From Haematobia irritans (Eukaryota; Arthropoda; Insecta; Diptera; Muscidae): a DNA stretch of 64,000 nucleotides. Location: the NCBI RefSeq assembly GCF_050003625.1, contig NC_134398.1:64736891-64800890 (forward strand), given 5' to 3'. Made by a program: the position numbers and the translations under genes. Of the stretch, positions 41,838 through 54,096 are shown piece by piece; position 1 is the first letter of the stretch, and each line of letters opens with the position of its first letter. The notes under the pieces were generated by a model. That model made no database searches. It was not told the DNA's origin and saw only the letters and a program-made list of their open reading frames with translations.

Positions 41838-42490
41838 TATGTACACTGAAAGCTCTCAAACTTGAACACTCTAAAAAACGCAACGAAAGGAGGAATATGA
41901 TCACCTAGGTGAATATGATCCTAGCTGAACATGTAACATGTTTTCGGCAACCATGTTACTTTCTCGGACATTATGTGAATGATTTCCTCAAAAAAAAAAA
42001 AAAAAATACAATTTTTATCTAAGATCATTTTCTTTTTCTGCGTACGGACATCTCTAAAAAGTCGGTTTCTTTCGAGACACGTTTGCTATATTTTGCGGCA
42101 AGAATATTCCCCGTAATGCACTTGACATAGGTTTGAGGTGCCCGTATTCCGTTGGCTACTATTTTTGCTGGGAGTTAGCCACACCATTTTTTTCTCAAGG
42201 AAGCAATTCTCAGAAATAATATAGCCAATATAACTGAAGTAATGCAATGCTAACTTTTGAACGGCAGTTTCCCTTTAATTGCAACGAGCTGTCATAGCAA
42301 TCAGATTCCAGGCTTGATTTGAGCGTCGTAGTGCAAGCATATCTTTGTGCATTTCGCCCTCGTAAATGTCAATATTTACTTTCATATGCTTAATTTCTAT
42401 ATCTCAAAACCGGACGTTGCAAATCTAATCAAGTCATGTATGTAAGGGATCTATTCTTATTGGTCGCTGACCAAAATTAGAACCATCTAT
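41838..42490. other. non-repetitive, no gene recognised
   Basis: From about 41850 composition is more even. A 17-base A run lies at 41989-42006. No assigned feature. Confidence 0.35.
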
Positions 42491-42979
42491 GTGCAACAAA
42501 GTCACATCATCAATAATTTTTTCCATAGTCGTCCCACGAAATTTGAACTATGTCTCATTGTTTTTGTTTTGATTCCTTTGATTTTGTTCCAAATGACGAT
42601 GGAAATGCCATTACTTCTGAGAAGAGTGGGCAACAACCACACATCAACACAACAACAACAACGCACATTCTATATTGGTAACGCATCTGAACTTGTATTG
42701 AAAATCGGAATTTCCATGTTTACCAAATTTGGCGGGGAAACTGTTTTTTGCCATTCAGTCATTGTTGTTGATATTTTTTGTTCTCCGACATTAAGGCTGA
42801 ATAAACTTTGGAGACGTTCAGTCAACACGACTGCCAGAATTGTATGCCTGGAACAGGAAAATGTCTACCACGATTTAATAACGTTGCCCAGTTGCTTATG
42901 CGAGGAGGAAAAATCAAACGAAGGACACATTGCTAAGACAACTAACAGCAAAACAAAACAAAAAACAAATCTGAAATAG
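42491..42979 (+). CDS. unidentified 162-codon reading frame
   Basis: This is the longest frame in the window not caused by a tandem array. It opens at a GTG; the first in-frame ATG is about codon 35, so a complete protein would be about 128 residues. Features: a hydrophobic run FELCLIVFVLIPLILFQMTM before that ATG, a QQQQ tract, a Cys-containing middle and a Lys/Thr-rich end (NSKTKQKTNLK). No domain is recognised, no acceptor or donor pair frames it convincingly, and no homologous copy occurs in the window. It may be chance in less AT-rich DNA, or an exon. Confidence 0.2.
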   Translation: MQQSHIINNFFHSRPTKFELCLIVFVLIPLILFQMTMEMPLLLRRVGNNHTSTQQQQRTFYIGNASELVLKIGISMFTKFGGETVFCHSVIVVDIFCSPTLRLNKLWRRSVNTTARIVCLEQENVYHDLITLPSCLCEEEKSNEGHIAKTTNSKTKQKTNLK

Positions 42980-43654
42980 AAGAGGAGGTCTCTCTACATG
43001 GTATGGTGGTGGTGAAGATGTTGCAAAGCATTGCCTCTTTAATTCTAGAGTATAAACCAAGCTTGTAGCCCAATATGGAACAAGCTGCACACACAGACTC
43101 ACGGTATTAGAGGCACTTTCTGAGTAGAGGTTACACTAACAAATCATAGAAACCATAGCATAACGCTAAGTTTGGTGGTGAGATACCTTCTGAGAGATCT
43201 ACGCACCAGTAATAGCTCAGCTTTCGATAAAAATGTTGCTTCATCATCTTCATTGGGAGGAGGATGAGCTTTATGCCATGAAATCGACTAAAACGCGACA
43301 TAATGCTAGTCGTTGGTAGCTCCTTATGGAGCAACTATAATGGCATCAAAGATGCATGGAATCAGTCACTAAGATGGTATCCGCAGAAGCTAAGGCGGAG
43401 GTGGCGGTGGCTAACACATATCGCTAGAAACAGCCATATTTAAGCAATCGCTGTCCGTACTCCCCGAGCTCTCCCCTTCGATTTGCTGTAGTTTCATCAT
43501 AAATAATTACACTGGAAAAAATTGAGTAGAGATTGATTTTTGTTAAAAAATTACCTGTTACAAACAAATAGGAGTCAGTTTAAAAATCAAAATTACAACA
43601 GATACTTCACAACAGCACAAATATTGCTTTAATTAAAAAACAAAAAAACAAAGA
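42980..43654. other. non-repetitive stretch, no gene recognised
   Basis: Relatively GC-rich DNA (notably 43380-43500 with GGCGGAGGTGGCGGTGGC). No motif-bearing frame. Possibly regulatory. Confidence 0.35.
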
Positions 43655-44240
43655 AAGTCTAAAGTCGGGTGAGGGCGTCTGTAATAACCCTGCACCATTT
43701 TGTACATACATAAAGGTTTATGTTTCCATGTAGATATATATAAATCTGACCCGATCTAGACAAAATTTTCCAGACTTAAAATTTAAAGCAATTTGGAAAA
43801 AAAATTTCGGACAACTACAAATTCTCTAGACTTAAAAATTAAAAAAATAGAGCAAGTAAGGCGAAAAATGTGGCATCTAGGGCCAAATATGTGCATATTG
43901 GGAGAATGATATATATGTGAGCTATATCTAAATCTGAACCGATTTTTTGAAAATCAATAGCGATTGTCTTTGTCCCGAAAAAAGACCATGTGCCAAATCT
44001 GAGGACGATCTGACTTAAACTGCGACCTGTACTTTGCACACAAAAATACATGAGCAGACAGACAGACGGACGGACGGACGGACGGACAGACAGACAGCGG
44101 ATATATCTAAATCGACTCTGAATTCAATTTTAAGACTATCGGTACACTAAACGATGTGCCTCTGACTTTTCCTTCTTGGGGTTACATACAAATGCAGAAA
44201 ACTATTTTACCCTGTACCACAGTAGTGGTGAAGGGTATAA
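43655..44240 (+). mobile_element. DINE-like family 1, short copy C
   Basis: Starts AAAGTCTAAAGTCGGGTGAG, GGCGTCTGTAATAACCC (diverged left end); CTGAACCGATTTTTTGAAAA; (GACA)n/(GACG)n tract at 44055-44098; ends ACCACAGTAGTGGTGAAGGG then TATAA. Confidence 0.85.
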
Positions 44241-44275
44241 AAATCGAACATTGCCAAATTAGATCTCGGCCTATA

Positions 44276-44605
44276 CAGAAAAAAATTGCGCCAAAATATT
44301 TCCAAATATAATTTTAATTGAATTTTCAAAAATATTCAATTAAAAATTTCATTGACTCTAAATTTTTGAATTAAAACAAGAATTAATAATATCAATTAAT
44401 TTTTTAGTTTGATCAATTAATTTTTTAATTGACTTTGGTGATTTATACATTTCTGTAATTGAAGACATTTCAAGTAAAAATTAATTGGATCAATTAATTT
44501 CGATATTGAATCCAGACATCATTTCCGTAATTGAAGACATTTCAAGTAAACATTAATTGGATCAATTAATTTCGTGATTGAATCCAAAAAATATTTTTTT
44601 GTGTG
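44276..44605. mobile_element. AT-rich TTAATTGA element with internal duplication
   Basis: CAGAAAAAAATTGCGCC at left after TA and ATATTTTTTTGTGTG at right before TA. The interior repeats TAATTGAAGACATTTCAAGT at 44457 and again about 71 bp later, each followed by AATTAATTGGATCAATTAAT. Non-coding. Confidence 0.7.
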
Positions 44606-44884
44606 TATGTTTGAAACCTTTTCCTTTTTTTAATCAAGAGGTTCAATACCTCAGTTCATTTAAAGATTATTGTTTAAAAACAATTTTCATGTAGCTTCCT
44701 TAGGTTTTAACTGCCAGTAAAAAGAGAGAAGAAAATTGCAAATAGCTTCTCTCCTGAGAAATTTTAAGCAGTTAAGATCCTAATGGACTCTTTCATAAGC
44801 ATAAAGGCTACAATTCAAACAGTACCTTTTAGCATAAAAAATATTTTTTCGAAGCTGATTTAGTACAAGTTTAAGAACGCCTAT

Positions 44885-44962
44885 TATAACCAAGAGTATA
44901 TATACTTCATTGGCTCTGAGATCAATATTTAGATGTGTTACAAACGGAATGACAAATTTATT
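44885..44962 (+). mobile_element. DINE-like 3' core fragment
   Basis: AACCAAGAGTATATATACTT, CAATATTTAGATGTGTTACA and AACGGAATGACAAATTTATT match the last ~75 bp of family 2 (6650-6730). The expected CCCCGTCACC ending is replaced by an inverted copy of the last 15 bases. Confidence 0.75.
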
Positions 44963-44981
44963 ATACTTTGTCATTCCGTTT
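44942..44981. repeat. perfect 15-bp inverted repeat
   Basis: AAACGGAATGACAAA (44942-44956) and TTTGTCATTCCGTTT (44967-44981) pair perfectly around a 10-base loop. It lies at the truncation point of a DINE-like 3' end. Confidence 0.95.
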
Positions 44982-45360
44982 TACATCAGCACTGTTTTCA
45001 GTGTATCTATTGCAGTATAAGAAATCTTAACATAAAAAGAGCACCACAGTTCATAGTCCAAAGAAATTTTCTTCAGCAAATTTTGCATTTGTTAAATTCT
45101 ATTCCTGCATCTCCTGTTCCTGCTCCTGCCACCTCCTTTAGCTGTTTGTTTTTGATTGACAAGTCGGTATTTGGTTTGGATCAACATGCTTGTAAGTACT
45201 TACCAAAACTGGTAACTCGAGTTCTAACATTCACATGTGAGTGAAGTCGCAGTCCATTTCGCAAAGTCGAGAATAGAATAGAAACCGTTTATTAGAGTGA
45301 ATCTGAAAGTAATGCGTGGCATGTTCAGATGAATAGAATCCTTAACCTCATACATCGTAA

Positions 45361-45562
45361 GGGTAGAAAAAAATTGTTTTATAGCAAGAATGAACTACCT
45401 CGTGCGAAAATTGAACTAAATTTTACTCTGTTGTACTTTTTAACTGCAGTTCGCGAAATTACGTCCTCTCATAGAAGGAAAAATTAACTAAATATAAAGA
45501 AGAAAACCATTGGCGCCAAATCATGGTCATTTTAACCATTTTGCAGTTCATTCTTACCATTT
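45361..45562 (+). mobile_element. family C fragment
   Basis: GAAAAAAATTGTTTTATAGC, AAGAATGAACTACCTCGTGC, TCATAGAAGGAAAAATTAAC and TGGCGCCAAATCATGG match 10530-10770. Termini are missing. Confidence 0.6.
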
Positions 45563-46479
<917 letters not shown>

Positions 46480-46817
46480 TGGTTAGGTTGCAGCCCGATG
46501 TATCAGGCTCACTTAGACTATTCAGTCCATTGTGATACCACATTGGTGAACTTCTCTCTTATCACTGAATGCTGTCCGATTCCATGTTAAGCTCAATGAC
46601 AAGGGACCTCCTTTTTATAGCCGAGTCCGAACGGCGTTCCACATTGCAGTGAAACCACTTAGAGAAGTTTTGAAACCCTCAGAAATGTCACCAGTATTAC
46701 TGAGGTGGGATAATCCACCGCTGAAAAACTTTTTGATGTTCGGTCGAAGCAGGAATCGAACCCACGACCTAGTGTATGCAAGGCGGGCATGCTAACCATT
46801 GCACCACGGTGGCTCCC
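46480..46817 (-). mobile_element. SINE-1, full-length copy
   Basis: Reverse complement runs GGGAGCCACCGTGGTGCAAT (A box), CATGCCCGCCTTGCATACAC (TGC loop), GGGTTCGATTCCTGCTTCG (B box), linker, body and CAACCTAACCAAACC tail. It is inserted beside a DINE-like family 2 fragment, whose GCCCCCATTAGACCG text begins immediately after the head. The 118-codon minus frame is a translation of SINE and DINE sequence. Confidence 0.9.
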
Positions 46818-47370
46818 ATAGCCCCCATTAGACCGATCTACCGATTTAACTCCTAGGTTTTCTAGAAATTGTAGGTTTTCCCCATTTACCACAAGTTGAA
46901 AATATGCTGGCATTTTAGACCCACAAAAAAGTGTATATGAATTGGTTTTTATCGCTCCATTTGGTAAGGTCTCCATATTGACCGATTTCAGATCTTGAGG
47001 GTACAGAAGGTGCACTGATCATGAAAATTGCTTGAAACTGGATGTAAAATTTCCAGATTTTACTTCTCGTAATGATCTAAATAATTGGGGTAAAAATCTA
47101 CAGATTTTAGATTTTAAATCAAGGCGTTATTTCAAGAAAATCTTGCACACTTACAGGAGGTGTTTATGATTCCCCTAAAGCTCACACAGAAAATGGTTCT
47201 TATCCATTCTTTACATTTATCGTAGGTAAGCGTACTGGTTGAACTGATCTGCTTGGGAAAATATCTGTCATCACCCCCAAAACCAAAACATAGACCGATA
47301 CTCACCATTTTTGGCACACCTCTTCATGATCCTAAAATACCTTTAGATTTCCAATATCAGCCAAATCGGA
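46818..47370. mobile_element. DINE-like family 2 fragments in two orientations
   Basis: 46818-47240 is minus-oriented family 2 text (TAGCCCCCATTAGACCGATC, ATTTAACTCCTAGGTTTTCT, CAAGGCGTTATTTCAAG). 47255-47370 turns to plus orientation (AAACATAGACCGATACTCAC, TTTTTGGCACACCTCTTC). The turn-around suggests a rearranged or folded-back copy. Confidence 0.7.
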
Positions 47371-47565
47371 ATTTTATCGTGAACGTGAATTTTATCATGA
47401 GCTTGAGTTGGATCGTGAACATGAATGTTCACGCACAATCACGAACGCAATTTGATTTTTACCCATGCTCACACACGACATTTTTTTGTTTAGTCCTGTT
47501 CACGCGCATTCGCGAGATTTAATTTAAATTTCACTCACGGCTTCGCGTGAATCACGCGTGATTCA
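47371..47565. repeat. cluster of CGTGAA / TTCACG motifs
   Basis: Within 195 bp the motifs ATCGTGAAC, GTGAAT, GTTCACGC, AATCACGAAC, GTTCACGCGC, CACTCACGG and CGCGTGAATCACGCGTGAT recur about ten times on both strands. The last one is an inverted repeat. Either a decayed short tandem repeat or a cluster of protein-binding half-sites; the sequence does not decide. Confidence 0.6.
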
Positions 47566-49140
47566 AGAAAAAATTTTTTTTTTGTTTTGAACCCATGCCT
47601 TTTGAAGTGGCGGTCTAACCAAAGTACAATAAAACACCAATATTCGTGCTAATCCACCAGTATGTTGCCAAGAAGGCGATATGTATGGTTTCTTCCTTTT
47701 TAAAATAACATGGATAAATATATCGAAACTAAATGGGTGGCTAGAGTTCGGTGGCGTTTTTCAATGTCCTCTGTAGTGGACAACGGTAGCCTAACGGTTA
47801 ACAAAAGTCTTTAATCGAAATTTAACCATTTTAAGTAAATTGATTTAAGTACATTAAAATAAATAAGTAAATAATAACAATAAATTATTAGTTTTATTAT
47901 CCCGATATTTTCGCTACGATTAATTTCTGTTCACCGACCTGCCTGACAAAGGTTATAAACTCGACCAAGATGTTCTGTCAAAGAATTGCAAAAAAAAACT
48001 CACATATTTTTGAAGAATACGAATTTTTTGTAATACATTGCAGCCATTCGCACTCGTGCGCATATATTTCCCTTTTTTCTCCACGATATGATCACTTTTA
48101 TTTATAGATATGCATAAATCTCCATAAACTTCGATTCACTTTTCTTTGGGTACCTTGTGGCGCAGTATCAACTAAAAATCTTACTGAATAGAGAGGGAGG
48201 AAAATCAAAAGTTAAAGTTCGATGGTGTATGAAATCTCCATCCTTACTTCGCTCCCTCCACATCCCAAAGCTTAGCAAAGAGAAAAGATAATTGTGTCGA
48301 TGGTGATGCTCATGGCGATGCTAACGATCAACAGCATTGTCTGGGCAAGCATAACTTTTACGACATACACATACACACACATGTCTGATACCCTTATGAC
48401 CCTGACAACAACAAAAATCCACACAAAACCTAATGAAATCCCCCTTAAACATGGTTTAACATACAAACGCACACACACATATGTGTCTGATAACAAAGAG
48501 GCTTGTACGTATGTTTGGCAACATATCCTAAGTAGCCACTACTTTAGGTGATTGTCCAGTTACAAAAAAAAAAAAAAAAGTACAGGAAAATGCAAGTCAA
48601 TACCATACTAAGTGAAAATATGGAAAACACCATCATCAACAAGATAACAATGAAAATCATCATAACATAAATTTTTGCTTACACCGTTGAGATGACTATA
48701 GTGCCACCTTTTAAAGCGATTTGTAGTAGGTAGCGCTGCATGTGTGAAAGAGAAATAAAATGAAAAATAAAAATCACCAGAATTGCCAACTGGAATACCC
48801 AAAAACTTTTAAGTGAATGTGTATGTTGGCAATCATCCTTGCTGTTTCTTTTTATCAGTTTTTACCCTTTTTAAGGCGAGGAATTGGGTTGAATCGAATA
48901 GTTTAGACGCTACATTTAAACGATGTATTAAGAATTTTATATATTACAGGATAAATGTTTTATCCTGCGTTGTTATATGTGAATCACGGTTGCCATTCGT
49001 GCCTCAAAAACCTACCAAAATTTTAAGAAAATTTTACCAAAAACTATATAATTTAAAAAATCTTATTTTGGAGCTTTTGAATTTGGACAATTGACTGTGA
49101 TAGTATGACCTAACAGCAAAATCAACAAGTTTTAATCACG
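47566..49140. other. mostly non-repetitive, no gene recognised
   Basis: 48040-48830 has balanced composition and CACACA/ACATAC-rich text; overlapping frames of 64-85 codons on both strands carry no motif. A 16-base A run is near 48565. Confidence 0.35.
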
Positions 49141-49198
49141 TTGAATTTATAGAAAATTTTGTCAAAATTTTATTTCTATAAAAAAAAGTTCATAAAAT
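49141..49198. repeat. 29-bp unit relic
   Basis: TTTATAGAAAATTTTGTCAA and AATTTTATTTCTATAAAAAA are two units of the array at 35690-36797. Similar single units at 50836-50870 flank the other side of the DINE-like copy, so that copy inserted into an older array of this kind. Confidence 0.65.
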
Positions 49199-49505
49199 TT
49201 TATTATACCCACCACCATAGAATGGTGACGGGGTATAATAAGTTTGTCATTCCGTTTGTAACGCATCGAAATATCGATTTCCGACTGTATAAAGTATATA
49301 TATTCTTGATCAGGGAGAAATTCTAAGACGATATAAGCATGTCCGTCTGTCCGATTGTCTGTCTGTCTGTCTGTCTGTCTGGCTGTCTGTTGTAATCACG
49401 CTACAGCATTCAATAATGGAGCTATCGTCCTGAAATTTGGCACAGAATCGTCTTTTGTCTGCGCGCAGGTCAAGTTCGAAGATGGGCTATATCGGGCCAT
49501 GTTTT

Positions 49506-49568
49506 GGTATAGCCCCCATATAAACCGACCTCCCGATTTGGGAGGTCGGTTTATATGGGGGCTATACC
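49506..49568. repeat. perfect 29-bp inverted repeat with 5-base loop
   Basis: 49506-49534 and 49540-49568 are exact reverse complements around GATTT. The arms contain CCCCCATATAAACCGACC and its complement, which is array-unit sequence. Reading across, the array reverses direction for one half-unit and then jumps (ACCGTTTATAGAAACCG) back to normal order. Confidence 0.97.
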
Positions 49569-50480
49569 GTTTATAGAAACCGTAGTTTTCATCCAATTTG
49601 CGCGAAATTGAAAATCTAGAGATATTTTGGGACCTTGAAGAGGTGTGCCAAAAATGGTGAGTGTCGGTCCATGTTTTGGTATAGCCCCCATATAAACCGA
49701 CCTCCCGATTTGGGGTCTTTCGCTTATAGAAACCGTAGTTTTCATCCAATTTGCGCGAAATTGAAAATCTAGAGGTATTTTGGGACCTTGAAGATGTGTG
49801 CCAAAAATGGTGAGTGTCGGTCCATGGTTTGGTATAGCCCCCATATAAACCGACCTCCCGATTTGGGGTCTTTCGCTTATAGAAACCGTAGTTTTCATCC
49901 AATTTGCGCGAAATTGAAAATCTAGAGATATTTTGGGACCTTGAAGAGGTGTGCCAAAAATGGTGAGTGTCGGTCCATGTTTTGGTATAGCCCCCATATA
50001 AACCGACCTCCCGATTTGGGGTCTTTCGCTTATAGAAACCGTAGTTTTCATCCAATTTGCGCGAAATTGAAAATCCAGAGGTATTTTAGGACCATAAAGA
50101 GGTGTGCCGAAAATGGTGAGTTTCGGTCCATATTTTCGTATAGCCTCCATATAGACCGATTTCCCGATTTTACTTCTTGGGCTTCTAGAATCCGAAGTTT
50201 TTATCCTATTTGCCTGAAATTGGAAATCTAGAGGTATTTTCGGGTCATAAAGAGGTATGCCGAAAACGGTGAGTATCGGTCCATATTTTAGTATAGCCCC
50301 CATAAGAACGATCTCCCGATTTAACTCGTTGGGTTTCTAGAAACCGTAGTTTATATCTGATTTGCCTTAAATTGTAAATATTCTGGTATTTTAGGCTCAC
50401 AAAAACGTGTATCGGATTAAGTTTTTATCGGTCCATTTGGTAATGCCATATATAGTAATGCTACATATAGACCGACTTCA
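49569..50480 (-). repeat. 153-bp tandem array in copy B
   Basis: Units delimited by CCCCCATATAAACCGACCTC recur at about 49688, 49841 and 49994 (153-bp spacing), followed by weaker units to about 50480. As in copy A, similarity falls toward the left terminus of the element, so homogenisation acts at the microsatellite side. Confidence 0.9.
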
Positions 50481-50867
50481 CTTCTTGAGGGTGTAGAAAG
50501 CGCACTTATCATGAAAATTGCTTGAAACTCAATGTAAAATTTCCAGATTTTACTTATACAGATTTAAGATTTCAAATCAAGACGTTATTTTATAATTTTC
50601 TTGCACACTTACAAGAGATGTTAATGATTCCTCTAAAACTCAAACAAAAATGGTTCTTATAAATCCAGAATCTGATATAGTCCTCATAGGTGAAATCTTT
50701 AAATTTATCTTCGGGAAGTGTCCTCAAGTCCTCAAGCCCTCCTGAAATTTCAAAGGAACCCCTAATATTTGGTTCATGGTGGTGGGTATTTAAGATTCGG
50801 CCCGGCCGAACTTACTGCTGTATATACTTGTTTTTATAGAATATTTTGTCAAAATTTTAGTTCTATA

Positions 50868-51402
50868 AAACATTTTCGTGTCCTTAAAATATAGGCGCAT
50901 TTATTTTATATAAAGCTTTTTCCTTGTCCAAAAGACTTTTGAAAAAAGTCGCTTTAGCCTTATTGATTTGATTTAAAAATGTGTATCTTAACATGAAAGA
51001 AAATTTTGTTTGCCTAAGGTCAACTTGTCTTTAATAATTGTGAAAAATTTATAAAAATTAATCAAATCGTCTTTAAATTTGTTGACGTTTTGTATCTTGA
51101 CAACAAAGCAAACATGCGTTTAAAAAAGGAAATGTTTTTAATCACATTATTTTAAAGAGGATTTTTACTTCAATCATATCATAATTTCTACTTGAAGTCG
51201 AGCCTGAAGTTGGAAATTTAAGTAAAATGAATAAATTAAAATTTGTTTTCTACAATCAAGTATGCAAAACTCAAATTTAAAAGAGTATTATGTCTTAAAT
51301 TTTTCCTTACTTCAATTCTCTGCTTCTATGGCTCGAAATCAATACCAATAGCATTAGTGTAAATACAAAATATTTGGACCCGGGCATGTTTTTCTTTCCA
51401 GT
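50868..51402 (+). mobile_element. family A fragment
   Basis: TTTTCGTGTCCTTAAAATAT, CCTTGTCCAAAAGACTTTT, AAGGTCAACTTGTCTTTAAT and the right end GGGCATGTTTTTCTTTCCAG then TGTG. The first terminus is missing. Confidence 0.7.
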
Positions 51403-51998
51403 GTGGGTTCTTTTGAGTGTAGTATAAGACACGAAAAACTGATTATTACCCATGGTCTGCCATGAATAGCTTCCTAAAAAATCGCTGTTAAAGGAGAATA
51501 TATTTTAAAAGGTTTCTTTTGATTTTAAAAAAGTTTCATTGGAAGCGAAAATGCTATACACATATCGCATTAACCCACTTAAATCGTTCTAGCCCTGCCT
51601 ATCCGTCTATCCTAGTCCGTCTGTTTTTATAGCGGATTAAATTTTAGTAGTTCATGACAATCAGTTGATTTTAGTTAAATTTTGTCAAATGAGGAAACTT
51701 TCGACATTTTAAATATTTTTTCTTTACATTCATGACATGAACTAAAAAAGAAAGTTTTTTACAAATGTTTTTTTTTTTTTTTTAAATTTAAAAAAATCAG
51801 AAACTCGTACAAAATAATTCATATTTTTCTAAATTGTTGTTGTTGTTTTTTTTTATGAAATAAATTTGACTTAATTTTTGTCTGCCTTAAATTTGGCATA
51901 GTTCATATTTTAATGAGGAAGTGGAAAATTTTACTTAAATTTCATTTAAAATTTGTCTGACTTAATTTCAATACTTTCCCAAAATTACAACTAAATTG
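51403..51998. other. family C-like relic, otherwise unassigned
   Basis: AGTTAAATTTTGTCAAATGA and AACTTAAATTTCATTTAAAA texts recall family C, but no termini are found before the family A element at 51999. Confidence 0.3.
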
Positions 51999-52621
51999 CA
52001 CTGAAAAAAAGCATGCGCGGTTCCAAAGATGTTGTCTTTACTTTAACAATTTTGGTATTGATTACGAGTCAAAGAAGCGGAGAATACAAGTAAGGATACT
52101 TTAAAGACACAATTAATTCTCTTTTAAATTTGGTTTTTTTTTTACTTGCTTCTAGGAAGCAAATTTGAACTTTTCATTTTTTCCGATTTTTTCTTTATAT
52201 GCTATCAAAGTCCTTTAAAAACAAGTTAACGACAACTTTATTTTCCAAATTCAGACTCGAATTGCAGTAGAAATTATGCTATGTTTCAAGTAAAAACGTC
52301 TTTAAAATAAAGTGTTAAAATGCATGTCCCATTTTTGAATGATTTTTTGCTTTGTAGTAGATGCAAAAAGACAACAAATTTAAAGACAACTTCATTAGTT
52401 TTAAAGAATTTTTCTGCATTATTAAAGTCAAGTTGACCTTACCCCAAACAATTTTTCATTCATATTATAAGGACAATACGACTTCGTTGAAAAGTTTATC
52501 GACTTTTGGACAAGGAAAAAAACTTTACATTAGAGAAATGCGTCTTCTATGCTAAGCAAAATTTGCATTCGTATTTTAAGGACATGAAATCTTTGGCCTC
52601 ATGACAATATTTTTTTCAGTA
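51999..52621 (-). mobile_element. family A TIR element, complete
   Basis: Starts CACTGAAAAAAAGCATGCGC and ends CATGACAATATTTTTTTCAG then TA; 623 bp, opposite orientation to 9013-9668. The flanking text at 52622 (TTTTTTTGAGATTTCCGTAA) resembles family C interior, so it appears nested in a family C relic. Confidence 0.83.
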
Positions 52622-54096
52622 TGCATTCCTTTTTTTGAGATTTCCGTAATGCGTGGTTCAAATCGATTTTAAACTGCCATTTACGAAATTCTTCCTTCTC
52701 ATAAAATATCATTTGTGTAGATTTTTTTACTTTTGAGCCATACTTGAAAAAAACAAAATTTTCGTTGGTCTGGGGAAAATCTTTGTAAAACAATTTAAAA
52801 ATAAACTAAAACAAAATATTTTTTTGCAATAAAGATAGGTAATTTTAGCATTAGAAATTTTTCTACAGTTATTACATAGTGCAAAATCACCTCCAATTTT
52901 AAATTAATTACCAAAAGTCATTCTCTTTATTTCTTGTCAACATAATTCTAAATATATTTTATGTTTTAGTTTTTGAAGCTCATAGAATTTTACTGAAATT
53001 CGCAAAATTCCTGTACCCAAGTATGATCCATTGTAGGGATCAGAAATGGTATATGAACAAACGAAGTCTATTGTGCAGCCAACACAAATGTTGATGCCAT
53101 TTGTTTGTTTTCTTTCCAAATTCTCTTCTTCTCTCCATGGTCTGGTGGCCATAAGTTTAAGCCACATATGTGAATATCCTTTAGCGGTTCATGAAATTAT
53201 TATGCGTTAACATTATATGGGCGGGTCAGTCAGGTCAAATGGCTCTTAATTTATTTCCCTCTTAATCATTTATTATTATACGAGTCGTTTATAAATCGAA
53301 AAAGAAGAGGCAGCCCAAGTTATTGGACTGTGGTCAGCAGACCAATGATTATTGCCAATGACATGGTAATGGTAGAGGGTTCAGGCAACATATTCTCGAG
53401 GCGAACTACTGTGACTTTTTTTTGCTTTGGTTAACATTGATTAAATAATCAATTTGTCTTAAGTTAAATTAGCCCCTAATCTGAAATGGGCAAAGGGAGG
53501 TTTCTTTTGTAGGTTTTTGTTATTTTGTTGAAAATAATTGAGCTTTTGAAGGGGGGCCTTATATTAAATGATATGATATCATCCATTAAATATTATATTA
53601 ATGTATGTGCACGTATTCAGCTTAATGAAAGCTTTACTATTCACAAAAAATACATTAAAAATGATATCCAAAAATTTTGGAAAATCCTATAAGTACGAAT
53701 TGATATGGTTTAAATTTGTTACCTTTTTGTATCTTGATTACAAAGCTAAAAATCTTTCAAACATGGGAGATGTTTTTCAATACTTCATTTATACTTGAAA
53801 CGTAGCTTAATTTAAACTTGTCGATACTCAATTTAGATATTTAAATTGTCGTTAACATGTTTTCAAAGGACTTTGATAGCTCAAGAAAAAAGCTGAAGAA
53901 AGAATAATTTTAAATTTGTTTCCTGGAAGCAATTACGCAAAGCTCAAATTTCAACGAGAATTGTGTCTTAAGTGTATCCTTAATTCAATACTACGCTTGC
54001 GCTATGGGGCAAATGGACAGATTCTGCGGCAAAAACCCAGTTCTTTTTTGATAGTGGTAATTGAAAAAACTTATAATGTAAATCTGTTACAGACAT
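52622..54096. other. family C and A relics around a non-repetitive block
   Basis: 52622-52880 is family C interior. 52890-53600 looks unique. 53640-54020 is a diverged family A fragment (TTTTTGTATCTTGATTACAA, TTTCCTGGAAGCAATTACGC). No gene is recognised. Confidence 0.4.

Larger units (their letters stand above)
49199..50832 (-). mobile_element. DINE-like family 2, copy B (inverted relative to copy A)
   Basis: Same plan as 5307-6760 in reverse: TTATACCCACCACCATAGAA at the 3' end, the core GTATATATATTCTTGATCAG, a (GTCT)n tract at 49344-49390, a 153-bp array, and the left terminus GATTCGGCCCGGCCGAACTT then ACTGCTGTATATACTTGT. It carries an extra inverted array segment at 49506-49568. Frames of 219 and 250 codons on the minus strand come from the array. 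Confidence 0.9.

Noticed and set aside
46659..47015. Minus-strand 118-codon frame
   Set aside because: It runs from a DINE-like fragment through a SINE-1 head, both non-coding repeats.
49396..50303. Minus-strand frames of 219 and 250 codons with a repeated 51-residue pattern, and the 169-codon frame at 5986-6495
   Set aside because: They translate a 153-bp tandem array inside a DINE-like element; several frames are open at once and the pattern repeats with the DNA unit.
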